Assembly: GCA_946479995.1 (NCBI GenBank)
Contig: CAMLIU010000151.1
Coordinates: 1 to 5,374 of the forward strand
DNA: 5,374 bases
Source: an uncultured Gemmatimonadota bacterium
Lineage (GTDB): Bacteria; Gemmatimonadota; Gemmatimonadetes; Gemmatimonadales; Gemmatimonadaceae
Reading direction: 5' to 3'
A model generated the notes under the pieces. It was not told where the DNA came from and searched no databases. It saw only the letters and a list, made by a program, of their open reading frames with translations. Position numbers and translations under genes: made by a program. Positions within the stretch are counted from its first letter, which is position 1. Each line of letters opens with the position of its first letter. This document shows, piece after piece, positions 1 through 4,301 of this stretch.

Positions 1-524
1 GCCCAGTCCTTCTCGGTGATGGAAGGTGCGCTCACCGCCACGCCGGGCAGGTTCATCCCCTTGTGGCTGCGGATCTCGCCGCCGTGCAGCACGCGGGCCG
101 TCACCGTGCGCCCCTGCACCTCGAGCGCGACGAGCTCGATGAGGCCGTCGTCCACGAGGATGCGGTCGCCGACCTTCACGTCGTCACAGAGGTGGTCGTA
201 GGTTGTGGGGAGCTGACCGGGCTGCACGTCGTCCTCGCCGGCCACGAGCACGACGTCCTCCCCGTCTTTCACGACACGCGGCGCGGCGAGGTCACCGATG
301 CGGATGCGCGGACCCTGCAGGTCGCCGAGGATGGCGACGGGGCGACCGAGGGAGGTGGCGACTTCGCGAACCATCGCCACCGTCTTCGCGTGCTGCTCGT
401 GCGTGCCGTGCGAGAAGTTGAGGCGGGCGACGTTCAGCCCGGCTTCCATGAGGCTGCGCAGCGTATCGCGGTTCGCGGTGGACGGACCGAGCGTGCAGAC
501 GATCTTCGTACGAGGATGAGCCAC
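1..524 (-). CDS. pyk: Pyruvate kinase, N-terminal part (cut by window edge)
   Basis: Pyruvate kinase transfers phosphate from phosphoenolpyruvate to ADP, the last step of glycolysis, in the cytoplasm. Only the first 174 residues are visible; family members are usually about 470-480. Residues 6-15 read TKIVCTLGPS, the family's opening strand. RLNFSHG at 34-40 holds the Asn and Ser that coordinate K+ in characterised enzymes, and GDLQGPRIRIG at 67-77 is the conserved strand with the next K+ ligand, Asp68. The B domain (about 78-160) follows, with VDDGLI (124-129) and HKGMNLPG (154-161). The catalytic lysine and Mg2+ site lie outside the window. The start is a GTG at 522-524: it puts the TKIVCTLGPS motif at the normal distance from the N terminus, and no in-frame ATG lies just upstream. 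No clear Shine-Dalgarno sequence is visible. It lies 71 bp downstream of tal on the same strand, so co-transcription is likely. Identification is secure; the start is good but not certain. Confidence 0.96.
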   Translation of the reverse strand, partial: MAHPRTKIVCTLGPSTANRDTLRSLMEAGLNVARLNFSHGTHEQHAKTVAMVREVATSLGRPVAILGDLQGPRIRIGDLAAPRVVKDGEDVVLVAGEDDVQPGQLPTTYDHLCDDVKVGDRILVDDGLIELVALEVQGRTVTARVLHGGEIRSHKGMNLPGVAVSAPSITEKDW

Positions 525-550
525 GGAACGGGAATCGGGGGTGCGAAGGC

Positions 551-588
551 GAGCGGGTGCGGCGGCCTCGGCACGCCCGCACCCGCTC
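551..588 (-). terminator. Perfect 12-bp hairpin between tal and pyk
   Basis: GAGCGGGTGCGG at 551-562 is the exact reverse complement of 577-588, with a 14-nt loop. It begins 7 nt past the tal stop codon in the direction of transcription and ends 26 nt before the pyk GTG. No T-rich tract follows it on the minus strand, so a classical intrinsic terminator is unlikely. It could be a weak attenuator lowering pyk expression relative to tal, or a 3'-end-stabilising structure. The pairing is directly visible; the function is inferred. Confidence 0.5.
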
Positions 589-595
589 TGTCGAC

Positions 596-1741
596 TCAGC
601 GCGCGTCGGCCATGGCGTGGCCGAGCGACGCGGATTTCTTCGACAGGCCGGCGGTGAGCGAATCGAAGCTCTTCTGGAAGCTGGCGAGCCCCTCGCGCAG
701 CAGCTTGTCGGTCACGTCGGTGAGGTCGATTCCCACCGCGGCCAGGTCGGCGAGCGTGCGTTCCGCCGCCGCGTAGTCGGCGTCCACCGTGCGCTCCACC
801 ACGCCATGATCGCGGAACGCGTCGATGGTGGCGGGCGGCATCGTGTTCACCGTGTCGGGACCGATGAGCTGCTCCACGTACATCACGTCCCGATATGCCG
901 GATTCTTCGTGCTGGTGCTCGCCCACAGCGGGCGCTGGAGGCCGGCGCCGGCATCGGCGAGTGCCTGCCAGCGTGCGCCGGAGAAGCGCTCGCGGAAGAG
1001 CTTGTACGCCATCTGCGCATTGGCGATGGCGGCGCGACCACGCAGCGCCAGCACGCGGTCACGCGCCGCGCCATTGAGGGTGGCGGCAAGCGCGTCGAGG
1101 CGCTTGTCCACTTCGGTATCCACGCGGCTGACGAAGAAGGATGCGACGGACGCGATGCCGGCGACCGGCTTGCCCGCCTTCACGCGATCCTCGAGGCCGG
1201 CGAGGTAGGCGTCGATGACGCTGGCGTGCGCCTCGATGGCGAAGAGCAGCGTGATGTTGACGTTGATGCCCGCGCCGATGAGGGTGCGGACGGCGAGCGC
1301 ACCCTCGGCGGTGCCGGGCACCTTGATCATCACGTTGGGGCGGTCGACCATTGCCCACAGCCGTTGCGCCTCCGCCACCGTCGCGCGCGAGTCGTTCGCG
1401 GCGGCGGGAGAGACCTCGATGGACACGTAGCCATCGGCGCCCTTCGTCTCCTGATAGACGGGAGCGAAGATGTCGCAGGCATCGCGCACGTCGGAGGTTT
1501 CGACGAGCTCGAAGAGCTCCATCGCCGTGAGCCCTTCGGGCGCCGCGCGGAGCTGGTCGTCGTAGGCGGTGCCTTCGGCGAGCGCCTTCTCGAAGATGGT
1601 CGGGTTCGACGTCATGCCGGTGAGGGCGTCCTCGCGGATGCGACGCACGAGATCGCCATTGCGGAGGATGGTGCGGTCGATGAAGTCGAGCCAGATGGAT
1701 TGTCCGGCGTCGTGCAGCTGGCGAAGACGATTCTCAGGCAT
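596..1741 (-). CDS. tal: Transaldolase (long, ~380-residue type)
   Basis: Transaldolase moves a dihydroxyacetone unit between sugar phosphates (sedoheptulose 7-phosphate plus glyceraldehyde 3-phosphate to erythrose 4-phosphate plus fructose 6-phosphate) in the non-oxidative pentose-phosphate pathway. It is cytoplasmic. The 381-residue protein shows the family's barrel motifs in order: TSNPTIFEKA (44-53), VSIEVSP (106-112), NVMIKVPGT (136-144) with Lys140 as the expected Schiff-base lysine, NITLLF (162-167), SFFVSRVD (201-208) for phosphate binding, and WASTSTKNP (273-281). The length and the STSTKNP motif fit the ~370-380-residue bacterial class found in actinobacteria and others, not the ~315-residue E. 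coli TalB type or the ~220-residue MipB type. There is no sign of a fused phosphoglucose isomerase: the protein ends shortly after the transaldolase fold. The start is ATG at 1739-1741 with no strong Shine-Dalgarno. A candidate promoter lies about 60 bp upstream, and pyk follows on the same strand. Confidence 0.97.
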   Translation of the reverse strand: MPENRLRQLHDAGQSIWLDFIDRTILRNGDLVRRIREDALTGMTSNPTIFEKALAEGTAYDDQLRAAPEGLTAMELFELVETSDVRDACDIFAPVYQETKGADGYVSIEVSPAAANDSRATVAEAQRLWAMVDRPNVMIKVPGTAEGALAVRTLIGAGINVNITLLFAIEAHASVIDAYLAGLEDRVKAGKPVAGIASVASFFVSRVDTEVDKRLDALAATLNGAARDRVLALRGRAAIANAQMAYKLFRERFSGARWQALADAGAGLQRPLWASTSTKNPAYRDVMYVEQLIGPDTVNTMPPATIDAFRDHGVVERTVDADYAAAERTLADLAAVGIDLTDVTDKLLREGLASFQKSFDSLTAGLSKKSASLGHAMADAR

Positions 1742-1800
1742 GGCGTGGCAGGAAGCGGCGAAACGAGGAGCGACGCGCCGGGCGCGCGTTCACCTGTTTC

Positions 1801-1830
1801 AACATACACGGCACGTGCCGCAGGCGTCAG
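1801..1830 (-). promoter_or_regulatory. Candidate tal promoter with palindrome in its spacer
   Basis: On the minus strand CTGACG (1825-1830) and TATGTT (1801-1806) are separated by 18 bp and each match the sigma-70 consensus at four of six positions. A start point near 1794 would give a leader of about 50 nt before the tal ATG. The spacer contains the perfect 12-bp palindrome CGGCACGTGCCG (1809-1820), well placed for a regulator to control the promoter. The palindrome is certain; the promoter assignment is a by-eye call with weak -35 and -10 boxes. Confidence 0.3.
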
Positions 1831-2000
1831 CGGAGCGTGACCGGAGTCACACCGACGCCAGTCGAGTCGGATGATCGTACACGAATGGCGGCGCGCGACG
1901 AGTCAAATGTTTATCAGTCGAGGCAGGCGCGCGTCGACAAAGAACGCCGAGGGACTCGCGCGAACGCGCACGACCTTTCACCTTTAGGCGTTGCTCAGGT

Positions 2001-2020
2001 TGGTCGCATTGTCGCGACCA
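2001..2020. repeat. 7-bp inverted repeat with 6-nt loop
   Basis: TGGTCGC at 2001-2007 pairs exactly with GCGACCA at 2014-2020 around a six-base loop. It sits mid-gap, about 260 bp from the tal start and 380 bp from the beta-barrel gene. It could be a regulator site or part of a structured RNA. Only the symmetry is directly seen. Confidence 0.35.
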
Positions 2021-2134
2021 GTTCGTCACTGCCAATTGCGCACGCGTGAAGCGTTGGCGCTGCGGCGTGACCGAATGCCGTCTTGCAGGGTGTCGAGCAG
2101 GGTCGCGTACGTCGGATCCCACTTGCCGCACCGG

Positions 2135-2161
2135 CGTCGCTGAAGTCGTCGTGACGTTTTT
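2135..2161 (+). terminator. Possible intrinsic terminator with T5 tract, no gene upstream
   Basis: CGTCGC (2135-2140) pairs with GTGACG (2151-2156), with one G-U pair, across a 10-nt loop and is followed at once by five T residues (2157-2161). This is the only hairpin in the window with an uninterrupted T run. The stem is short. If real it would end a plus-strand transcript starting within the gap, where no protein gene is recognised. Chance is a fair alternative. Confidence 0.25.
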
Positions 2162-2187
2162 CGCCGCTCCGCAGAACCGTGGCGATT

Positions 2188-2199
2188 CTCTTGCAAGAG
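2188..2199. promoter_or_regulatory. Perfect 12-bp palindrome, possible operator
   Basis: CTCTTGCAAGAG reads the same on both strands with no spacer. It lies about 200 bp upstream of the beta-barrel gene and about 120 bp upstream of the best -10-like box, in AT-richer surroundings than most of the gap. Its size and symmetry suit a dimeric DNA-binding protein. No regulator gene is in the window, and the function is inferred. Confidence 0.25.
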
Positions 2200-2321
2200 G
2201 GGGCAGCACCAACGCGGAAAACCTGGTTCGTCGGAGCGGGTCGCCACGACCAGGCGTTGCAGCAACCTAGCAGGTCCTATTCTGCTGCCGCGGCACGGGG
2301 TGTGCCATTCCCCGAGTCCGG

Positions 2322-2345
2322 TAGAATGCGACGACTCTCGTCGCA
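2322..2345 (+). promoter_or_regulatory. Candidate -10 box overlapping a 19-bp dyad
   Basis: TAGAAT at 2322-2327 matches the sigma-70 -10 consensus at five of six positions; no good -35 lies 16-18 bp upstream. The last T of the box begins a perfect dyad: 8-bp arms TGCGACGA (2327-2334) and TCGTCGCA (2338-2345) around CTC. Transcription from this box would start near 2334, inside the dyad, leaving a leader of about 70 nt. The arrangement suits an operator at the transcription start; alternatively the dyad is an RNA hairpin from an upstream promoter. Both readings are inference from visible bases. Confidence 0.35.
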
Positions 2346-2391
2346 CCCGCAACCTCGCCCGCGGGGAACGAGAAAAGAGGGCGACGGCGAC

Positions 2392-2396
2392 GGAGG
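2392..2396 (+). promoter_or_regulatory. Strong Shine-Dalgarno site of the beta-barrel gene
   Basis: GGAGG ends six bases before the ATG at 2403, near the optimal distance. It is the only textbook ribosome-binding site in the window and fixes the start of the beta-barrel gene. It also suggests that this gene is translated more efficiently than its neighbours. Confidence 0.85.
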
Positions 2397-2402
2397 ACAA
2401 GA

Positions 2403-3212
2403 ATGAAGACTCGGATTTCGGTGTTGTACGCGCTCGGCCTCGCAGCCGCCATGACCCTTGGCGCGACGACGACGGCCAGTGCACAAAGGCGCGCGACTTC
2501 GCAGAAGCGCATTCCAGTTCGGAAGGAAGTACCGGTGACGCCGCGGGTCGACACCGTCACGGTGACGCGCGTCGACACCGTCACGGTGCGTACGACGGAC
2601 ACGGTGTCCACCACGGTGGTGCGCTATGACACCGTGACCCGCATGGTGTATCCGCCGCTCCAGCGGCTGCCAGGGCTGTTCTTCGGCCTCGGCGCCGGCG
2701 CGAACATCCCGATGAACAACATTCGCGCGATGTTCAAGGACGGTTACGCGATCCAGGGCCAGGTCGGCTACTTCCCGACGAACAGCCCCCTCGGTATCCG
2801 TGCTGACGCAACGTGGGGCAAGCTCAATCACTACGACACGTCCTGCCCGCAGTGCCTGAGCCCCAACGTCTGGACGGTCGGTGGTGACGTGATCCTTCGC
2901 TTCCCGCTCGATCGCACGAGCAAGCTCAATCCGGTGCTCTACGCGTTCGGTGGTGGCGGCTGGTCGCACTTCGGCGACATCAAGTATCCGGAGCAGCTGA
3001 TCAACGCTGGCGGCAACCCGAACAAGCAGGCGGACCTCGCCGGTGGTCATGCGTACTGGGACGTCGGCCCGGGCATCGACTTCAGCGTCGGCAACCTGCA
3101 CCTGTACGCCGAAGGCCGTTACATGACGATCTTCACCAAGGCGCAGGCGGCGAACAGCGAGAACCTGCACTCTCACATGTTCCCCGTCTACGGCGGCATC
3201 AAGATCTACTAA
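2403..3212 (+). CDS. Outer-membrane beta-barrel protein with VDTV repeats
   Basis: The 269-residue product is predicted to be exported and inserted in the outer membrane; its role (porin, anchor or other) cannot be read from sequence. A signal peptide covers 1-27: Lys2/Arg4, a hydrophobic core at about 5-21, then ASA before Gln28. A basic stretch (29-41) leads to near-repeats of eight residues from 48, RVDTVTVT, RVDTVTVR, TTDTVSTT, then a degenerate copy ending DTVTR (76-80). Residues 91-269 show alternating aromatic/hydrophobic strands with Gly-rich turns (FFGLGAGANIP, GGDVILRFPL, YAFGGGGW, YWDVGPGIDF, LHLYAEGRY) and end in GGIKIY; a terminal aromatic residue is typical of BAM-recognised barrels. 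About eight strands would fit this length, as in small OmpA/OmpW-like porin-family barrels. C148-P-Q-C151 could form a disulfide in a loop. The start is fixed by GGAGG six bases upstream. A hairpin follows the stop, then the transpeptidase gene. Confidence 0.85.
   Translation: MKTRISVLYALGLAAAMTLGATTTASAQRRATSQKRIPVRKEVPVTPRVDTVTVTRVDTVTVRTTDTVSTTVVRYDTVTRMVYPPLQRLPGLFFGLGAGANIPMNNIRAMFKDGYAIQGQVGYFPTNSPLGIRADATWGKLNHYDTSCPQCLSPNVWTVGGDVILRFPLDRTSKLNPVLYAFGGGGWSHFGDIKYPEQLINAGGNPNKQADLAGGHAYWDVGPGIDFSVGNLHLYAEGRYMTIFTKAQAANSENLHSHMFPVYGGIKIY
2547..2588 (+). repeat. In-frame 24-bp-period direct repeat (two 18-bp identical cores)
   Basis: The 18-bp core GTCGACACCGTCACGGTG occurs exactly at 2547-2564 and 2571-2588, a 24-bp period that encodes the RVDTVTV units of the beta-barrel protein. 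Identity at the DNA level, silent positions included, points to recent duplication or gene conversion. The following two protein repeats (from about 2595) have diverged in DNA. Confidence 0.85.
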
Positions 3213-3239
3213 GCTCACCAGGTACCGATGGAACACTTG

Positions 3240-3280
3240 CTGCGGAGGGAGTGAACATCACTCCCTCCGCAGTGTAGTTT
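3240..3280 (+). terminator. 14-bp hairpin after the beta-barrel gene
   Basis: CTGCGGAGGGAGTG (3240-3253) is the exact reverse complement of 3259-3272, with a five-base loop. The hairpin lies 27 bp past the beta-barrel stop and is followed by TGTAGTTTC, a poor T tract. It probably ends or reduces transcription of the beta-barrel gene. Its 3' arm ends only 14 bp before the next start codon, so it would be in the leader of any read-through message. Pairing is certain; termination efficiency is not. Confidence 0.6.
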
Positions 3281-3286
3281 CAGACC

Positions 3287-4219
3287 ATGATGCGACTTCC
3301 CTCGACCTCTCTCCAGCTGAGCCTGCTTCTCCTCGCTGCCCCCGTCGCAGCGGCGAGCGCTCAGACCAGTGGCACCCCGGCCTCCGATTCCGTCCCCGCC
3401 ACGTCCCGCGCCGACTCGACGCAGAACGGGCATAGCTGGCTCGTCGCCCTGCTCCGCAAGGTGGCGCGCCGAAGTGACGAACCGGTGGCCGACACGAGTG
3501 CGTACGACGCCGAGGAAGTGACGGCGGAGTCGGCAGCCCGATCGGCGCGCCGCGTCTTCCACTCGCGCAAGGACAGCCTCGAATACGAGAGCGCACGCAC
3601 CAGGGCCGATCGCTCCAGCGGCTTCCGCGTGGTCGTGGACCTGTTCGCGCATACCCTCTACGTGATCGACGGTGCGGACACCCTCCGCGCAGCGCCGGCG
3701 GCCACGGCGATGAACGCGTCGCTCACCTTCGGCAAGAAGACCTGGCGCTTCGAGACACCGCGCGGCACGAGGAAGGTCCTGTCCAAGGACAAGGAGCCAA
3801 CCTGGACGCCGCCCGAGTGGCACTACGCCGAAGTCGCCCTCGAGAACCACCTCAAGCTGCGCACGATGCACCGCGGCGATGTGATTCGCCTGCAGGACGG
3901 CACCAGGCTGCTCACGCGCGGCGACGAGGTCGGCGTGATCTATCCGGGGACGAAGGAATTCGTCCCGATGGTCCTGGACGAGCACGTCGTGTTCGACAAC
4001 ACGCTCTTCATTCCGCCGGCGGGCACCAAGCAGCGCACCATCAAGGGCGAGCTGGGCCACTTCCGCCTGGCGCTCGGCGACGGGTACCTGTTCCATGGCA
4101 CCCCGTACGCAAACTCCATCGGCTCGTCCGTCACGCACGGCTGCATCCGCCTGCAGGACGAGGACATCGAGTGGATGTACGACAACGTGCCCGTGGGTAC
4201 GCGCGTCTACATCTACTGA
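3287..4219 (+). CDS. Secreted L,D-transpeptidase, YkuD family, with internal insertion
   Basis: YkuD enzymes use a cysteine to join meso-diaminopimelate residues of peptidoglycan (3->3 cross-links) or to attach proteins to it, in the periplasm. The 310-residue product has a signal peptide (1-25: Leu-rich core 9-18, then ASA before Gln26), a charged low-complexity linker (26-111) and a YkuD domain (112-310). The domain opens VVVDLFAHTLYVID, continues with ETPRGT and PTWTPP (171-176), and holds the active site HGTPY (270-274) plus THGCIRL (283-289): His270, His284, Cys286 and Arg288 are all present. Between PTWTPP and GELGHFRLAL (from 254) lie about 75 residues (178-252) that compact YkuD domains lack. 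An in-frame TAG at 3275-3277 limits the start to ATG 3287 or 3290; neither has a Shine-Dalgarno sequence. It follows the beta-barrel gene on the same strand, 74 bp away across a hairpin. The family is certain; the substrate is unknown. Confidence 0.93.
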   Translation: MMRLPSTSLQLSLLLLAAPVAAASAQTSGTPASDSVPATSRADSTQNGHSWLVALLRKVARRSDEPVADTSAYDAEEVTAESAARSARRVFHSRKDSLEYESARTRADRSSGFRVVVDLFAHTLYVIDGADTLRAAPAATAMNASLTFGKKTWRFETPRGTRKVLSKDKEPTWTPPEWHYAEVALENHLKLRTMHRGDVIRLQDGTRLLTRGDEVGVIYPGTKEFVPMVLDEHVVFDNTLFIPPAGTKQRTIKGELGHFRLALGDGYLFHGTPYANSIGSSVTHGCIRLQDEDIEWMYDNVPVGTRVYIY

Positions 4220-4242
4220 TCGCAGCACTGCAGGATGAAGAC

Positions 4243-4277
4243 GAAGCGCCGGTCGCGAATCACGCGACCGGCGCTTC
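4243..4277. terminator. Perfect 15-bp hairpin between convergent genes (bidirectional terminator)
   Basis: GAAGCGCCGGTCGCG (4243-4257) is the exact reverse complement of 4263-4277 around the loop AATCA. It sits 23 bp past the stop of the plus-strand transpeptidase and 24 bp past the stop of the minus-strand one. Neither side has a strong T tract. Location and stability argue for a shared bidirectional terminator. Confidence 0.75.
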
Positions 4278-4301
4278 CGTATTCACCCCTCCCCGCGACC
4301 G

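Larger units (their letters stand above)
1742..2402. other. 661-bp divergent intergenic region, no credible gene
   Basis: This gap separates divergent tal (minus) and the beta-barrel gene (plus). The open frames inside it encode Arg/Pro/Ser-rich, low-complexity products without a recognisable family, domain or ribosome site, as expected for random high-GC DNA, so I call none of them. No tRNA, tmRNA or SRP RNA hallmark was seen. It does hold several exact dyads. These are CGCGCC-G-GGCGCG (1774-1786), CGGCACGTGCCG (1809-1820), GTGAC/GTCAC (1837-1850) nested inside GGCGTC/GACGCC (1823-1859), TGGTCGC/GCGACCA (2001-2020), CTCTTGCAAGAG (2188-2199), a bulged CCTGGT/ACCAGG stem (2222-2254), GTTGC-A-GCAAC (2256-2266), GGCAC/GTGCC (2292-2306) and an 8-bp stem (2327-2345). 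Promoters and operators for both flanking genes must lie here; a small RNA is possible. Confidence 0.6.

Noticed and set aside
1774..1786. CGCGCC-G-GGCGCG dyad as a regulatory site
   Set aside because: It is made only of G and C in very GC-rich DNA, where such symmetry arises easily by chance; no supporting context.
557..1840. Long plus-strand open frame (427 codons) opposite tal
   Set aside because: It is antisense to a clear transaldolase; the product is His/Arg/Gly/Ala-rich with no family motifs, as expected for complementary frames of high-GC genes.
1874..1906. TTGACT and TACGAT on the minus strand as an alternative tal promoter
   Set aside because: The boxes look good individually, but the 21-bp spacing is too long for a normal sigma-70 promoter.
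1847..2212. Minus-strand frame of 121 codons in the large intergenic region
   Set aside because: The product is Arg/Ser/Pro-rich without domains, signal peptide or ribosome site, and it crosses several dyads and the candidate tal promoter.
2225..2237. GGTTCG-containing stretch as a tRNA T-arm
   Set aside because: It lacks the GGTTCRA..CC context, and no acceptor, D or anticodon arm could be arranged around it.
2257..2283. TTGCAG and TATTCT as a promoter for the beta-barrel gene
   Set aside because: The 15-bp spacing is short; TAGAAT closer to the gene matches better, though neither is proven.
2026..2484. Minus-strand frame of 152 codons overlapping the beta-barrel start
   Set aside because: It overlaps the signal peptide and Shine-Dalgarno site of a well-supported gene, and its composition is that of non-coding high-GC sequence.
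2832..2863. CPQC in the barrel protein as a heme- or metal-binding motif
   Set aside because: A c-type heme site needs CXXCH and here Leu follows. A lone CXXC in a predicted loop is better read as a possible disulfide.
2277..3236. Long minus-strand open frame (319 codons) opposite the beta-barrel gene
   Set aside because: It mirrors a gene with a signal peptide, strong ribosome site and barrel pattern. The product is Arg/Val/Asp-rich and the frame runs through the hairpin region without its own start signals.
3215..4228. Long minus-strand open frame (337 codons) opposite the first transpeptidase
   Set aside because: The plus strand encodes a YkuD domain with an intact active site; the antisense product has no recognisable domain.
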